Part shown: positions 9,255-19,753 of the stretch, piece after piece | How the letters are laid out: the number at the start of each line of letters is the position of its first letter | How positions within the stretch are numbered: the first letter of the stretch is position 1 | DNA from: an uncultured Glaciecola sp. | GTDB lineage: Bacteria; Pseudomonadota; Gammaproteobacteria; Enterobacterales; Alteromonadaceae | Direction of reading: 5' to 3' | NCBI RefSeq assembly: GCF_937770335.1 | Contig: NZ_CALJHY010000007.1 | Location: forward strand, 124,001 to 188,000 | Length of the DNA: 64,000 nucleotides | The notes under the pieces: model-generated | Seen by the model: only the letters and a program-made list of their open reading frames with translations | Told to the model about the DNA's origin: nothing | Databases searched by the model: none | Program-made: the position numbers and the translations under genes

Positions 9255-10214
9255 ATGGGCTTATTAGTCAATGGTGTATGGCAAGACCAATGGTACGACA
9301 CTAAAAAGAGTAATGGCAAATTTGTTCGCCAAGATTCTGCATTTATGAATACGATTTCGAGTGAAAATGGTGCCCAATTTAAGCCTGAATCAGGTCGCTA
9401 TCATTTATTCGTTAGCTTAGCTTGTCCTTGGGCTCACAGGACATTGATTTTTAGAGCACTTAAAGGATTGGAATCACATATATCGGTTTCTGTAGTGAGC
9501 CCCGATATGCTTGAGAATGGATGGGAGTTTGGCGGATATGAAGGGGCAACAGAAGATGCCTTATTTGGATCTTCTTACATGCATCAAATTTATACCAAAG
9601 CACAACCGGATATTACTACACGGGTTACGGTCCCCGTTTTATGGGATAAGAAGACAAATCGTATTGTTAACAATGAGTCGGCACAAATCATCAGAATTTT
9701 TAATAGTGCGTTCAATGACATTACTGGTAACGATGATGATTATTATCCTAGCGCATTAAAAAATGACATTGATGAAGTAAATGAGTATGTTTACCACCGC
9801 ATTAATAATGGTGTTTACAAGGCCGGCTTTGCAACAACTCAACAGGCGTATGAGGAAGCTCTGGTTGCCCTTTTTGACGGACTCGATGTGTTGGAAGAAA
9901 AGTTAAGTCATCAACGTTTTCTGCTTGGCCGTGAAATTACAGAAGCAGACTGGCGTTTATTTACAACCTTAGTGCGGTTTGATCCAGTTTACTTAGGTCA
10001 TTTCAAATGTAACTTGCGCAGAATAGCCGACTACCCAGCATTATCAGGATATCTCAAAGAACTTTTTCAGGTTGCAGGAGTGAAAGAAACAACAAACTTT
10101 GAGCATATAAAAAGACATTACTATTTTAGCCATATGATGATTAACTCAACACAAATCGTCCCTGTAGGGCCAATAATGGACTTAGACTCCGCGCATGGTC
10201 GCGACGTTTTTTAA
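9255..10214 (+). CDS. yqjG: Glutathionyl-hydroquinone reductase (YqjG/ECM4 family GST)
   Basis: 319 residues; reduces glutathionyl-hydroquinones, a Xi-class glutathione transferase. The match to E. coli YqjG is very close along the whole length: MGLLVNGVWQDQWYDT at the start, the SLACPWAHRTLI motif with the catalytic cysteine, VTVPVLWDKK, NNESAQIIR, NNGVYKAGFAT, and the TTLVRFDPVY and GRDVF ends. I chose the ATG at 9255 over the upstream ATG at 9213 because AAGGA lies 7 bases before it and the E. coli protein begins at the equivalent Met. A pirin gene follows after 22 bases and is probably co-transcribed. The upstream gap has an 8-bp inverted repeat (ATTCTATT, 9131-9138 and 9157-9164). Confidence 0.93.
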   Translation: MGLLVNGVWQDQWYDTKKSNGKFVRQDSAFMNTISSENGAQFKPESGRYHLFVSLACPWAHRTLIFRALKGLESHISVSVVSPDMLENGWEFGGYEGATEDALFGSSYMHQIYTKAQPDITTRVTVPVLWDKKTNRIVNNESAQIIRIFNSAFNDITGNDDDYYPSALKNDIDEVNEYVYHRINNGVYKAGFATTQQAYEEALVALFDGLDVLEEKLSHQRFLLGREITEADWRLFTTLVRFDPVYLGHFKCNLRRIADYPALSGYLKELFQVAGVKETTNFEHIKRHYYFSHMMINSTQIVPVGPIMDLDSAHGRDVF

Positions 10215-10236
10215 GCTAAGTTAAAAGGATAGAATC

Positions 10237-11076
10237 ATGACAAATTTAAATGCGACGACAATTAAACAAATTGTACAAGGTATGCCAGCCTCTGATGGCG
10301 CAGGTGTAAAACTTAAGCGTGTTATTGGGCAACCCATGTTGAAAAATTTAGACCCGTTTCTAATGCTTGATGAGTTTGGCTCAGAAGATGCTCAAGACTA
10401 TATTGCTGGTTTCCCAAAGCATCCACATCGGGGTTTCCAAACAGTCACCTATATGTTGAATGGCAAAATGGGGCATAAAGACTCAATTGGCAATGAAGGC
10501 ATTATTGAAGATGGCGGTTTGCAGTGGATGAATGCAGGTAAAGGTATTATTCACGAAGAAATGCCAATGCAAATTGAGGGAAAAATGCGCGGTTTTCAAC
10601 TGTGGGTTAATCTACCGTCAACAGAAAAAATGTCAGCGCCAGGATATCAAGACATTCCTACTGCTAATATACCTGAATTAAGGAGTGAGAAAGGATCAAC
10701 AATAAGAGTCCTTGCCGGAGATTATAAAGGCCAGAAAGGAGCCGTAACGACTCAATCTGTAAAACCTCAGTTTTTGGACTTTCACTTAGTTGCCAACGAA
10801 TCGCTCAATGTAGCCACTCAAAATACACATAATGGTTTTTTATATGTATATGAAGGTGAGATTGAAGTCGCCGGTAAAGTATTGAGCAAGGGGCAATTAG
10901 GTGTTTTAAACTTCGCCAATCACTTAGTGTTAGAGAGCAAAGCGTGTGCGCGGGCCATTTTTGTAAGCGGTGAGCCTATTAATGAGCCTGTTGTGCAATA
11001 TGGACCGTTTGTGATGAATTCCCAAGAGGAAATCAACCAAGCTTTGCGTGATTTTCAACAAGGCGTCCTTGCATAG
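10237..11076 (+). CDS. Pirin-family protein
   Basis: 279 residues with two cupin domains. The N-terminal cupin holds the metal-binding signature FPKHPHRGFQTVTYMLNG and later GIIHEEMP; the C-terminal cupin is LYVYEGEIEVAGKVL. Pirins are Fe(II)-binding redox-linked proteins; bacterial members include quercetinases and regulators of pyruvate metabolism, so the reaction is not predictable here. A strong AAAGGAT ribosome binding site precedes the ATG. It follows yqjG by 22 bases, suggesting a small electrophile/quinone-response operon (inference). Confidence 0.9.
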   Translation: MTNLNATTIKQIVQGMPASDGAGVKLKRVIGQPMLKNLDPFLMLDEFGSEDAQDYIAGFPKHPHRGFQTVTYMLNGKMGHKDSIGNEGIIEDGGLQWMNAGKGIIHEEMPMQIEGKMRGFQLWVNLPSTEKMSAPGYQDIPTANIPELRSEKGSTIRVLAGDYKGQKGAVTTQSVKPQFLDFHLVANESLNVATQNTHNGFLYVYEGEIEVAGKVLSKGQLGVLNFANHLVLESKACARAIFVSGEPINEPVVQYGPFVMNSQEEINQALRDFQQGVLA

Positions 11077-11201
11077 TCGTTGCTGCCTGGCCAAATTCGG
11101 TTCTCATTTACTTAATAAAACGATTGAAAATGGACGTTTGCATTGAATTAAATGCATTTATTCAATACCATCGAATTAGTTATGACTTAAAAGGAATGTA
11201 A

Positions 11202-12620
11202 ATGAAGCCTGTTGTTCTTGCTGGTGGCACCGGAAGCCGATTATGGCCAAAATCACGCGCTGCATTACCCAAGCAGTTTTTAGCGTTAACGTCTGACAAG
11301 ACGATGTTGCAAGATACTATTTTGCGTCTGCCTGCGGATAAAATGGAACTTCCTTTATTCATTTGTAATGAAGATCATCGTTTTATGGCTGCAGAGCAAC
11401 TGCGTGTCGCGAATATAAATTACGACAGTATCATATTGGAACCGGTGGGGCGCAATACTGCTCCTGCAATTGCGCTAGCCGCTCTCAGAGCCGTTCAGCA
11501 GGGTGAAGACCCCGTATTATTGATATTGGCAGCAGATCACTTGATTTCTGATCATAGTGCATTTCATGCTGCCGTTGATAAAGCGACGGTGTTAGCGAAT
11601 GAAGGCAAGTTAGTTACTTTTGGTGTGGTGCCTAGCGAGGCTCATACTGGTTATGGTTATATAAAGTCCGGCGAGTCAGTAAATGATATCGGTTTTGAAG
11701 TGGCTGAATTTGTCGAAAAGCCGGATTTAGCTACTGCGAAAGAATACCTTGCGAGTGGCAAGTATTACTGGAACAGCGGCATGTTCATGTTTAAAGCCAG
11801 TGTGTATTTGCGTGAGTTAAGCGAACATGCACCGGCGATTTTTGCTGCTTGCACTAGGGCAATGGAAAATACGGATAAAGACATGACATTTATTCGAGTT
11901 GATGCTGAGGCGTTTGCTAAATGTCCAGATGATTCAATCGATTACGCCGTCATGGAAAACACATCTGATGCTTGCATGGTACCTCTGGATGCTGGTTGGA
12001 ATGACGTTGGCAGTTGGACATCATTGTGGGAAACATCAGAAAACAAAGATGCTTCTGGTAACGTTGTTATTGGTGATGCAATCCTTGACGGTGTAACAAA
12101 TAGTTATGTTAATTCTGAACAACGTTTAATCGCTGTTATTGGGTTGGATGATATCGTAGTCGTTGAGACTAAAGACGCTATTTTGGTCGCTAATAAAAAC
12201 AAAGTGCAGGACATTAAGAATGTGGTTAATCAATTAAAAGCGGAAAAACGTCCCGAATTTGAGTTTCACCGCGAAGTGTTCAGGCCATGGGGTAGTTACG
12301 ATGCTATTGACAATGGCACTCGTTATCAGGTTAAACGCATCAGTGTGAAACCGGGTGAAAAACTGAGTGTGCAAATGCATCATCATCGCGCTGAACATTG
12401 GATTGTAGTGTCGGGAAGTGCCAATGTAACGGTAGGTGACAAAACAAAATTAGTGACAGAGAATGAATCTGTTTATATCCCGATTGGTCAAGTCCACGCA
12501 TTGGAAAACCCGGGTAAAATTCTTTTAGAGCTTATTGAAGTTCAGTCTGGTAGTTACCTTGGAGAAGATGACATTGTTAGATTTTCAGACCGATATGGGC
12601 GAGTTGAAAGTAAAAAGTAA
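11202..12620 (+). CDS. manC: Mannose-1-phosphate guanylyltransferase / mannose-6-phosphate isomerase
   Basis: 472 residues, the length of bifunctional type II enzymes (ManC/CpsB/AlgA). The N-terminal nucleotidyltransferase domain has the pyrophosphorylase signature [19 protein letters not shown] at residues 8-26 and FVEKPD further on. The C-terminal cupin (about 350-470) has the isomerase motif [18 protein letters not shown] with metal-binding histidines. It makes GDP-mannose for polysaccharide or O-antigen and, with the isomerase activity, interconverts fructose 6-P and mannose 6-P. AAGGA precedes the ATG by 7 bases. Paired with manB downstream. Confidence 0.95.
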   Translation: MKPVVLAGGTGSRLWPKSRAALPKQFLALTSDKTMLQDTILRLPADKMELPLFICNEDHRFMAAEQLRVANINYDSIILEPVGRNTAPAIALAALRAVQQGEDPVLLILAADHLISDHSAFHAAVDKATVLANEGKLVTFGVVPSEAHTGYGYIKSGESVNDIGFEVAEFVEKPDLATAKEYLASGKYYWNSGMFMFKASVYLRELSEHAPAIFAACTRAMENTDKDMTFIRVDAEAFAKCPDDSIDYAVMENTSDACMVPLDAGWNDVGSWTSLWETSENKDASGNVVIGDAILDGVTNSYVNSEQRLIAVIGLDDIVVVETKDAILVANKNKVQDIKNVVNQLKAEKRPEFEFHREVFRPWGSYDAIDNGTRYQVKRISVKPGEKLSVQMHHHRAEHWIVVSGSANVTVGDKTKLVTENESVYIPIGQVHALENPGKILLELIEVQSGSYLGEDDIVRFSDRYGRVESKK

Positions 12621-12645
12621 TAGGTTAGAGAAAGGAGGGGGTGTT

Positions 12646-12675
12646 ATGTCACTTCCTTCGTTTCCTTGTTTTTAA
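12646..12675 (+). CDS. Possible 9-codon micro-ORF with strong ribosome binding site
   Basis: Between manC and manB, a near-perfect Shine-Dalgarno sequence (AGGAGG at 12633-12638) stands 7 bases before an ATG that opens a 9-residue frame (MSLPSFPCF) ending in TAA. manB itself, 24 bases further on, has no obvious ribosome binding site. The micro-ORF could be a leader for translational coupling or may simply be a decayed start. Too short to prove from sequence alone. Confidence 0.3.
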   Translation: MSLPSFPCF

Positions 12676-12699
12676 ATTATAAATCAAAGACCAATAATA

Positions 12700-14154
12700 A
12701 TGACTAAAATTACGTGTTTTAAAGCTTACGATATCCGTGGCGAACTAATCGAACAATTAACCGAATCTGTTGCATATCGAATTGGTAGAGCCTTTGCTGA
12801 AGAGCTGCACGCCCGAACTGTAGTCATTGGTGCAGATATAAGAAAGACATCTATTCCACTTAAGTTGGCTTTAGCCGCAGGTTTAATTGATGGTGGCGCT
12901 AAAGTGAGCGATTTAGGAATGTGTGGCACAGAAGAAATTTACTTTGCCACAAAACATCTCGGAGTTGATGGTGGTATTGAAGTAACCGCATCTCACAACC
13001 CGATTAATTACAACGGATTAAAATTGGTCAAAGCTGGCTCTATTCCGATTAGTGGTGATAGTGGCTTGTTTGCTATAAGAGATAGAGCTGAAAGTTACGA
13101 TGAGATGAATGTTCAAGCTAGACTGCATGCTTTTAGTGGGGGTGAACTAGTAAGTGATGACGATTTTCTAAAGGGCATACCCTCAATTAAACAAAGAAAG
13201 CTGCTTGAAACTCAATATTATGAGCGTGTCAGCTGTGTAAATGACTATGTTCTGCACCTAGCAAGTTACATTAACTATAAAAAGTTATCTCCTCTAAAGC
13301 TAGTCGTCAATGCAGGTAATGGCTCAGCCGGTCCTGCACTTGATGCTATTGAGTTGTTTTTTCAGCATCAGAATGTTGCTGTTGAATTTATTAAAGTGCA
13401 CCATGAAGCTAATGGCGACTTTCCGAATGGTATTCCTAATCCGTTGTTGCCAGAGAACCGAGCTGACACAGCAAATGCGGTGATCGCAAATAAGGCTAAC
13501 ATGGGGATTGCTTGGGACGGTGATTTTGATCGCTGTTTTTTATTCGATGAAAAAGGTCAATTTGTAGAAGGTTATTACATTGTCGGCTTATTAGCTCAGG
13601 CTTTTTTAGCCAAAGAAAAAGGTGCGAGTATTATTTATGATCCCCGTGTTTTTTGGAATACAGAAGAAATCATAAAAGCAGGTAAAGGAAAGGCGGTTAA
13701 ATGCAAAACTGGGCACGCTTTTATCAAAGAAAGAATGCGTAAAGAAGATGCTATTTATGGTGGTGAAATGAGTGCTCATCATTACTTCCGCGACTTTGCT
13801 TATTGCGATTCAGGCATGATCCCGTGGATGCTGGTAGCAGAATTACTGAGTACGACGAAGCAACCATTGTCTGAATTAGTGAGAGAGCGTATTGAAGCAT
13901 TTCCTTCGTCAGGTGAAATAAACTCAACGGTCGAAAACGCAGGCTTGACGATTAAGAAAGTCGTAGAGCATTACAGCGAACAAGCACAAACGATTGACAA
14001 GACTGACGGTGTTGGGATGGAGTTTGGTACTTGGCGTTTTAACTTAAGAAAGTCTAATACTGAACCGGTAATAAGATTAAACGTTGAGTCCAGAGGTGAT
14101 ATCACATTAATGCAAGAAAAAACTAAAGAGTTGATGGCGTTAATTACGGGCTAG
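12700..14154 (+). CDS. manB: Phosphomannomutase (CpsG/ManB type)
   Basis: 484 residues. Alpha-D-phosphohexomutase that converts mannose 6-phosphate to mannose 1-phosphate, the substrate of ManC. The phosphoserine loop TASHNP has Ser98; the Mg-binding loop is WDGDFDRCF; the sugar-specificity loop is [10 protein letters not shown]; and the phosphate-binding loop is [12 protein letters not shown]. The GEMSAHH form is typical of phosphomannomutases (CpsG). Together with manC it supplies GDP-mannose; no glycosyltransferase genes are adjacent, so the final polymer is not evident. It has a weak Shine-Dalgarno sequence. A clear terminator follows at 14216. Confidence 0.93.
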   Translation: MTKITCFKAYDIRGELIEQLTESVAYRIGRAFAEELHARTVVIGADIRKTSIPLKLALAAGLIDGGAKVSDLGMCGTEEIYFATKHLGVDGGIEVTASHNPINYNGLKLVKAGSIPISGDSGLFAIRDRAESYDEMNVQARLHAFSGGELVSDDDFLKGIPSIKQRKLLETQYYERVSCVNDYVLHLASYINYKKLSPLKLVVNAGNGSAGPALDAIELFFQHQNVAVEFIKVHHEANGDFPNGIPNPLLPENRADTANAVIANKANMGIAWDGDFDRCFLFDEKGQFVEGYYIVGLLAQAFLAKEKGASIIYDPRVFWNTEEIIKAGKGKAVKCKTGHAFIKERMRKEDAIYGGEMSAHHYFRDFAYCDSGMIPWMLVAELLSTTKQPLSELVRERIEAFPSSGEINSTVENAGLTIKKVVEHYSEQAQTIDKTDGVGMEFGTWRFNLRKSNTEPVIRLNVESRGDITLMQEKTKELMALITG

Positions 14155-14215
14155 TTGGACGCGGATATACAGATAGTGTGCGTCGTCTATATTTGTGAAT
14201 AGACAAAGATTCTAT

Positions 14216-14244
14216 AAAAAACCAACTAAGCGTTGGTTTTTTTT
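14216..14244 (+). terminator. Rho-independent terminator of manCB
   Basis: Stem AAAACCAAC / GTTGGTTTT with loop TAAGC, followed by a run of eight T residues. A textbook intrinsic terminator 60 bases after the manB stop. The A-rich left flank means it may also work for the opposing DUF3429 gene. Confidence 0.9.
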
Positions 14245-14253
14245 CGGTCTTTT

Positions 14254-14673
14254 TTAGGCGATTAATGCCATAGCTAAGTGACATAGGACGACAATCGTGG
14301 TCAGTGCCAAGCGCAGTATCGTGTATTCAATCACCTTTGATTTCTCCATCGTTAATGTATATTTATCATACATGAGCATACCAATAAATGCGCAAGACAA
14401 AACACCTAACAACAAATTGCCGTTAAGGAATACCAGGCCTAACCAACCCACAATGCTCGGCAACATTGCCACGTATAACTGGTGGTTGACGCGGTTATGT
14501 TGGAGTGCATCATACCAGTGAATACCACCAAAGAATGAAAGTATAATCGCTGAATATTGCACAAAGTGCTGAAAACTATAAAAATAGTTAGTCATGTCAG
14601 CCGCTACCAACAGTGGAATGCATATAAATGGAAGTAGTCCCGCGTAACCAAGTATTTTAAACTGTATTGGCAT
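14254..14673 (-). CDS. DUF3429-family membrane protein
   Basis: 139 residues with four to five membrane helices. The segment SAIILSFFGGIHWYDAL (helix with a GG-HW motif) and the compact all-helical layout match DUF3429, a family of small uncharacterised inner-membrane proteins found in marine gammaproteobacteria. It lies just downstream of the gltA terminator on the same strand, with its own likely promoter in the 80-base gap. No function is known. Confidence 0.75.
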   Translation of the reverse strand: MPIQFKILGYAGLLPFICIPLLVAADMTNYFYSFQHFVQYSAIILSFFGGIHWYDALQHNRVNHQLYVAMLPSIVGWLGLVFLNGNLLLGVLSCAFIGMLMYDKYTLTMEKSKVIEYTILRLALTTIVVLCHLAMALIA

Positions 14674-14706
14674 GTTAACTCTCTGATTCTTATATTTTAT
14701 TTTGAC

Positions 14707-14731
14707 AAAAAAGGCGCCGAAAGGGCGCCTT
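14707..14731 (-). terminator. Rho-independent terminator of gltA
   Basis: On the minus strand, a GC-rich stem AAGGCGCC / GGCGCCTT with loop CTTTC is followed by six T residues. It sits 25 bases downstream of the gltA stop. Confidence 0.9.
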
Positions 14732-14756
14732 AATCTTATTGCTATCCAAGCGTAGC

Positions 14757-16037
14757 CTACTTAGTGAAACGAGTATACTTACGCTGTGTTTCGCCTGTAT
14801 ATAACTGACGAGGGCGGCCAATTTTTTGACCCGGCTGGCTTAGCATTTCATGCCAATGTGATATCCAGCCAACTGTTCTCGATAATGCGAATATACACGT
14901 GAACATATTGGTAGGAATACCGATTGCTTTAAGCACAATTCCTGAATAAAAGTCGACGTTAGGAAATAATTTCTTTTCTGCAAAATAGGGGTCGCTAAGT
15001 GCAATACGCTCTAGCTCCATTGCTACTTCAAGAAGTGGATCATCTAACTGCAATTCAGCCAAGACTTCATGACAACTCTCACGCATAACAGTTGCTCGAG
15101 GGTCGTGATTTTTGTAAACACGATGGCCAAAGCCCATTAGACGGAACGGGTCAGCTTTGTCTTTTGCTCTATCAATGAATTCAGGAATGCGGTCAACGGT
15201 TCCAATTTCTTCAAGCATTTCTAAGCAAGCTTCGTTAGCACCACCATGTGCAGGACCCCACAAAGAAGCAACACCAGCAGCAATACATGCATAAGGGTTT
15301 GCGCCTGAAGAGCCCGCTAATCGCACAGTAGACGTAGATGCGTTTTGCTCATGATCAGCATGCAATATAAATATTCTATCCATTGCACGCTCAACCGTTG
15401 GGCTAATTTTATATTCTTCCGCAGGTACTGAGAACATCATATTCAAGAAATTACCAGCGTAACTTAAGTCATTACGTGGATAGACAAAAGGTTGTCCAAC
15501 GTTGTACTTGTAGCACATTGCAACAAGTGTGGGCATTTTCGCAATTAAGCGATGTGCACTGCGAAGACGCTGTTCTTCACTATTTACGTCTAAGTCACTA
15601 TGGTAGAAAGACGACATTGCGCCAACGGTGCCGCAAAGCATCGCCATTGGATGCGCATCGTTTCTAAAACCATGAAAGAACATATTGATTTGTTCGTGTA
15701 ATAAAGTGTGTCGAGTAATCGTGTCTTTAAAATTAATGTATTCTGCTTTCGTCGGAGCGTGCCCGTGCAAAAGCATATGACAGACTTCTAAGTAATCAGA
15801 ATCGCGTGCTAGTTCATCAATCGGATAGCCTCTGTGAAGCAATACACCTTTGGCGCCGTCAATGAATGTAATTGAAGATTCACATGAACCTGTAGCCATG
15901 AAGCCTGGGTCGAAAGTAAAGTAACCATTGGCGCCCAACGCTCTGACATCAATTACAGGATGACCTGCAGTTCCAGTTAAAATTGGAAGTTCGATTTCTT
16001 TATCACCTACTTTTAAAATGGCTATATCATTTGCCAT
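14757..16037 (-). CDS. gltA: Citrate synthase (type II)
   Basis: 426 residues; condenses acetyl-CoA and oxaloacetate to citrate. Catalytic residues fall at exactly the E. coli numbering: H264 in [11 protein letters not shown]305 in GFGHRVYKN and D362 in NVDFYSG. The N-terminal extra domain marks the hexameric, NADH-sensitive type II enzymes of Gram-negative bacteria. It is transcribed divergently from sdhCDAB with a 430-base shared upstream region, as in E. coli, where both units respond to ArcA and Crp; that regulation is not proven here. Confidence 0.98.
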   Translation of the reverse strand: MANDIAILKVGDKEIELPILTGTAGHPVIDVRALGANGYFTFDPGFMATGSCESSITFIDGAKGVLLHRGYPIDELARDSDYLEVCHMLLHGHAPTKAEYINFKDTITRHTLLHEQINMFFHGFRNDAHPMAMLCGTVGAMSSFYHSDLDVNSEEQRLRSAHRLIAKMPTLVAMCYKYNVGQPFVYPRNDLSYAGNFLNMMFSVPAEEYKISPTVERAMDRIFILHADHEQNASTSTVRLAGSSGANPYACIAAGVASLWGPAHGGANEACLEMLEEIGTVDRIPEFIDRAKDKADPFRLMGFGHRVYKNHDPRATVMRESCHEVLAELQLDDPLLEVAMELERIALSDPYFAEKKLFPNVDFYSGIVLKAIGIPTNMFTCIFALSRTVGWISHWHEMLSQPGQKIGRPRQLYTGETQRKYTRFTK

Positions 16038-16467
16038 GCAATGTTCTCCTCGTTAATTTTCTACTATAACGTTGTAGTCGACAAATTTACGTTGTTACCG
16101 ACAAAATTGTTCACATCGTTACGAAAAGTGGCGCTATTTGTACTGGTATTGTAATAATAAGTCAATTTAAATGCATATTCGATTAATAAATATTCCGTAG
16201 TAACAGAGCGTATAACGGGTAGTAATAATTGTTTACGACTAAAGGCTTAATATGCAACAAAAAATTGTAATTCACGGGTCAGATTGGTATATTCTAGTGC
16301 GCTAAATTGATAGGGCATGCTTTGTTCCAATTTAGTAATATTTAATTCACAAATCGTTAACAAAAATAGAGCGCTAGTACGCTCCAAGAAAGTAAAATAC
16401 ACAACTCAGGTAACGGTTAAATCATTGATTACCGTAAATACCTACGAACGACTACAGGCATATTATT
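16038..16467. other. Shared gltA / sdhC upstream region
   Basis: 430 AT-rich bases between divergent gltA and sdhC. A possible sigma-70 promoter for sdh is at 16265-16293. The rest shows no convincing ORF; one frame from 16317 overlaps the sdhC start and looks spurious. No terminators are visible. Confidence 0.5.
16265..16293 (+). promoter_or_regulatory. Candidate sigma-70 promoter of sdhCDAB
   Basis: TTGTAA (16265-16270) and TATATT (16288-16293) are separated by 17 bases, about 175 bases upstream of the sdhC GTG start. The elements are near-consensus, but in AT-rich DNA such matches occur by chance. Confidence 0.4.
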
Positions 16468-16842
16468 GTGAAGAAAAAAAGACCAGTAAATTTAGACCTT
16501 AATACTATTAGTTTTCCTCCTGCAGCTATTGCATCAATTTTCCACCGCGTAACAGGCGTTGCGATGTTTTTTGCATTATTATTTGTCGTTTACGCATGGG
16601 CTACATCACTTGCGTCAATTGAAGGTTACAATTCAGTTATCAGCATGATGGATGCTTGGTACGGAAAAGTAATTTCAATAGGCACTTTATCTGTGTTGTC
16701 ATACCACATTATTGGTGGCATAAGACATGTGATTATGGACATGGGCTATTGGGAAGAACTTGACTCTGGCAATATCAGCGCACAAATCGCGATGGGACTT
16801 TGGGTTGCGTTAACAATCGTATTAGGAGTTGCATTATGGTAA
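16468..16842 (+). CDS. sdhC: Succinate dehydrogenase cytochrome b556 subunit
   Basis: 124 residues starting at GTG, as the close match to E. coli SdhC shows (KKKRPVNLDLNTISFPPAAIASIFHRVTG). Three membrane helices anchor complex II and, with SdhD, bind heme b and ubiquinone. The conserved IHR/FHRVTG segment and SYHIIGGIRHVIMD (axial heme histidine region) are present. The gene overlaps sdhD by 7 bases, indicating tight coupling. Confidence 0.95.
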   Translation: MKKKRPVNLDLNTISFPPAAIASIFHRVTGVAMFFALLFVVYAWATSLASIEGYNSVISMMDAWYGKVISIGTLSVLSYHIIGGIRHVIMDMGYWEELDSGNISAQIAMGLWVALTIVLGVALW

Positions 16843-17183
16843 CCAACGAAGCATCAATGAAAAGAAACGGTATTCAAGATTACGTTTCATTGCGCGCAAC
16901 GGCAGCGGTTATAACTGCTTTTACGTTTTTTATGATTTACTTTTTCGTGACAACGTCGGTTGTTACATTTGAAGTATGGCAGGCTCTATTCGCCAATATT
17001 TATATGAAAGCATTTACGCTTGCTACATTGATCTCAATCATGATCCACGTTCGTATAGGATTGTGGCAGGTGTTAACAGATTACATCAAGCCAACTGGTT
17101 TACGCGCTGGTCTTCAATATATTCTTAACCTAATTGCATTTGCGTATGTTGCAATAGGTCTATTCGTTTTATGGGGTGTTTAA
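16836..17183 (+). CDS. sdhD: Succinate dehydrogenase membrane anchor subunit
   Basis: 115 residues, the same length as the E. coli protein. The start is the ATG at 16836 ([16 protein letters not shown]), preceded by AGGAG at a 7-base spacing and overlapping the sdhC stop. Three membrane helices are visible. [17 protein letters not shown] carries the heme- and quinone-proximal residues of the family. The open frame extends upstream, but the longer version has no family support. Confidence 0.95.
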   Translation: MVTNEASMKRNGIQDYVSLRATAAVITAFTFFMIYFFVTTSVVTFEVWQALFANIYMKAFTLATLISIMIHVRIGLWQVLTDYIKPTGLRAGLQYILNLIAFAYVAIGLFVLWGV

Positions 17184-17184
17184 T

Positions 17185-18957
17185 ATGAGTTTACCCGTGC
17201 ATGAGTTTGACGCGGTAGTTATTGGCGCTGGCGGCGCCGGCATGCGAGCTGCATTGCAAATTTCAGAGTCTGGTAAGTCGTGTGCTTTGTTATCAAAAGT
17301 GTTTCCGACCCGTTCACATACAGTTTCGGCACAAGGTGGTATTACCGTTGCATTGGGTAACACACATGAAGATAACTGGGAATGGCATATGTATGACACC
17401 GTAAAAGGGTCAGACTACATTGGCGACCAAGAAGCCATCGAATATATGTGCAAAACGGGTCCTGAAGCTATTATCGAAATGGAAAATATGGGCTTACCCT
17501 TTTCACGAACTGAAGAAGGTAAAATATACCAGCGTCCATTTGGCGGACAGTCTACCAACTTTGGTGGAGAACAGGCCGCAAGAACAGCAGCAGCGGCTGA
17601 CAGAACTGGCCATGCGCTATTGCATTTGTTGTATCAGCAAAATGTAAAAAATCGTACCAACGTATTCAGTGAATGGTATGCATTAGATTTAGTTAAAAAC
17701 CAACAGGGTCAAGTTGTAGGTTGTACAGCAATCGACATTGAAACTGGTGAGGTAGTGTACTTTAAATCGAAAGCCGTTGTTTTAGCGACTGGTGGTGCAG
17801 GGCGTATTTACGCTTCCACTACTAACGCTCACATCAACACAGGCGACGGTATTGGTATGGCAGTGAGAGCCGGTGTTCCATTGCAAGATATGGAAATGTG
17901 GCAGTTCCACCCGACAGGTATTGCAGGTGCTGGTACGCTCGTAACTGAAGGTTGTCGTGGCGAAGGCGGCTACTTATTAAATAAAGACGGCGAGCGTTTC
18001 ATGGAACGTTATGCGCCGAACGCGAAAGACCTTGCAGGTCGTGACGTTGTTGCGCGTTCAATGATGACAGAAATTCGTGAAGGTCGAGGTTGTGATGGTC
18101 CTTGGGGTCCTCACCTGAAGCTGAAGCTGGATCATCTTGGAAAAGATGTTCTGGAGTCGCGTTTGCCAGGTATTCTAGAATTATCAAGAACGTTTGCACA
18201 TGTTGACCCAGTCAAAGATCCGATTCCAGTTATACCAACGTGTCACTATATGATGGGTGGCATTCCCACTAACGTTAATGGGCAAGTTATCAATGTGGAT
18301 ATCGACGGCAAAGAATCAATAGTTGATGGTTTGTTTGCTTGTGGTGAGATTGCCTGCGTTTCTGTTCACGGCGCTAACCGCCTGGGTGGTAACTCGCTGT
18401 TAGACCTCGTTGTATTTGGTCGCGCTACTGGCTTACATCTTGGTAAGAGTTTAGACGAAATTGAAGTGAAGAGTGAGGCATCTGCTTCAGATATTGAAGC
18501 AACAATGGCGCGCTTTAATCGTTGGGAAAGTTCAGAGAAAGGCAAGGGTGAAGATCCAGTCCAAATTAAGAAAGACATGCAGCAGTGCATGCAACTTAAC
18601 TTCTCTGTTTTCCGTGAAGGTGAAGCAATGGCCGAAGGTCTTGCGGAACTTAAAGACATTCGAGAGCGTTTACAAAACGCACGCCTGGATGATAAGAGTT
18701 CTGACTTTAATACACAACGTATCGAATGCTTAGAGTTAGACAATCTAATGGAAACTGCCTACAGCACAGCTGTTGCAGCTAACTTTAGAACAGAGAGTCG
18801 AGGCGCACACAGCCGTTTCGATTTCCCAGAAAGAGATGATGAAAATTGGTTGTGTCACAGCTTGTACTTGCCGGATTCTGATTCTATGCGCCGTCGTGAT
18901 GTCAATATGACGCCGAAGCTTAGAGAAGCGTTTCCGCCAAAAGTACGTTCATATTAA
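17185..18957 (+). CDS. sdhA: Succinate dehydrogenase flavoprotein subunit
   Basis: 590 residues; oxidises succinate to fumarate and passes electrons to SdhB. The start is the ATG at 17185 ([20 protein letters not shown]), one base after the sdhD stop; a GTG three codons earlier is in frame but unsupported. The Rossmann motif is GAGGAG, the FAD-attachment histidine is H45 ([11 protein letters not shown]), and the substrate-binding segments [26 protein letters not shown] and [10 protein letters not shown] are present. Near-identical to the E. coli protein over its length. Confidence 0.98.
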   Translation: MSLPVHEFDAVVIGAGGAGMRAALQISESGKSCALLSKVFPTRSHTVSAQGGITVALGNTHEDNWEWHMYDTVKGSDYIGDQEAIEYMCKTGPEAIIEMENMGLPFSRTEEGKIYQRPFGGQSTNFGGEQAARTAAAADRTGHALLHLLYQQNVKNRTNVFSEWYALDLVKNQQGQVVGCTAIDIETGEVVYFKSKAVVLATGGAGRIYASTTNAHINTGDGIGMAVRAGVPLQDMEMWQFHPTGIAGAGTLVTEGCRGEGGYLLNKDGERFMERYAPNAKDLAGRDVVARSMMTEIREGRGCDGPWGPHLKLKLDHLGKDVLESRLPGILELSRTFAHVDPVKDPIPVIPTCHYMMGGIPTNVNGQVINVDIDGKESIVDGLFACGEIACVSVHGANRLGGNSLLDLVVFGRATGLHLGKSLDEIEVKSEASASDIEATMARFNRWESSEKGKGEDPVQIKKDMQQCMQLNFSVFREGEAMAEGLAELKDIRERLQNARLDDKSSDFNTQRIECLELDNLMETAYSTAVAANFRTESRGAHSRFDFPERDDENWLCHSLYLPDSDSMRRRDVNMTPKLREAFPPKVRSY

Positions 18958-18971
18958 TAGGAGTAGTCATT

Positions 18972-19682
18972 ATGATGTTAGATTTTTCGATTTATCGATA
19001 CAACCCAGACGAAGATGATGCACCTAAGATGAAAGATTATCAGTTAGAGGTCGAAGAAGGCCAAGACATGATGGTGCTTGACGCTTTGATTGCATTAAAA
19101 GAAAAAGATCCAACGTTGTCGTTCCGTCGCTCTTGCCGTGAAGGTGTGTGTGGTTCTGATGGTATGAACATGAATGGCAAAAACGGCTTGGCGTGTATCA
19201 CTCCATTATCGGCTTTAGGTAAGGGCAAAGTTATTGTTCGCCCTTTACCTGGTCTGCCAGTTGTGCGTGATTTAGTAGTGGATATGACCCAGTTTTATAC
19301 TCAGTACGAAAAAATCAAGCCGTTTTTGATTAACGATGACAAACAACCGCCAGCGCGTGAGTTTATTCAATCACAAGAAGAACGGGCTAAATTAGACGGT
19401 CTTTATGAATGTATCTTGTGTGCATGTTGTTCATCGTCTTGCCCGTCATTTTGGTGGAATCCAGACAAATTTATCGGTCCAGCAGGTTTGTTGCATGCAT
19501 ATAGATTCTTAATAGACTCTCGTGACACCGCAACTGATGAACGTTTGAACAATTTAGACGATGCGTTTAGTGTTTTTCGTTGTCACGGTATCATGAACTG
19601 CGTTAGTGTTTGTCCAAAAGGGCTAAACCCAACAAAAGCGATTGGCCAGATTAAGTCAATGCTGTTACAACGGGCTGTTTAG
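18972..19682 (+). CDS. sdhB: Succinate dehydrogenase iron-sulfur subunit
   Basis: 236 residues. It carries electrons from FAD to ubiquinone through three clusters. [2Fe-2S] ligands lie in CREGVCGSDG and the later GLAC; the [4Fe-4S] and [3Fe-4S] ligands lie in CILCACCSSSCPS and CHGIMNCVSVCPKG. AGGAG precedes the ATG. A hairpin terminator lies 38 bases after the stop, separating sdh from sucAB. Confidence 0.98.
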   Translation: MMLDFSIYRYNPDEDDAPKMKDYQLEVEEGQDMMVLDALIALKEKDPTLSFRRSCREGVCGSDGMNMNGKNGLACITPLSALGKGKVIVRPLPGLPVVRDLVVDMTQFYTQYEKIKPFLINDDKQPPAREFIQSQEERAKLDGLYECILCACCSSSCPSFWWNPDKFIGPAGLLHAYRFLIDSRDTATDERLNNLDDAFSVFRCHGIMNCVSVCPKGLNPTKAIGQIKSMLLQRAV

Positions 19683-19719
19683 TGCCTTTTTGCCTAGTAG
19701 ATAGGTAAGTTTGAATGCT

Positions 19720-19753
19720 AAATAGCCGTCCTGAAAGGGGTGGCTATTTTTTT
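19720..19753 (+). terminator. Intrinsic terminator or attenuator between sdhB and sucA
   Basis: Stem AAATAGCC / GGCTATTT closing a partly paired loop (CCT/AGG inside), followed by seven T residues. It lies inside the sdh-suc cluster, so it must terminate or attenuate sdh transcription before sucA, which then needs its own promoter in the next 200 bases. Confidence 0.8.

Noticed and set aside
16317-16502. 61-codon frame before sdhC
   Set aside because: It overlaps the start of sdhC in another frame, has no Shine-Dalgarno sequence and reads as random residues.
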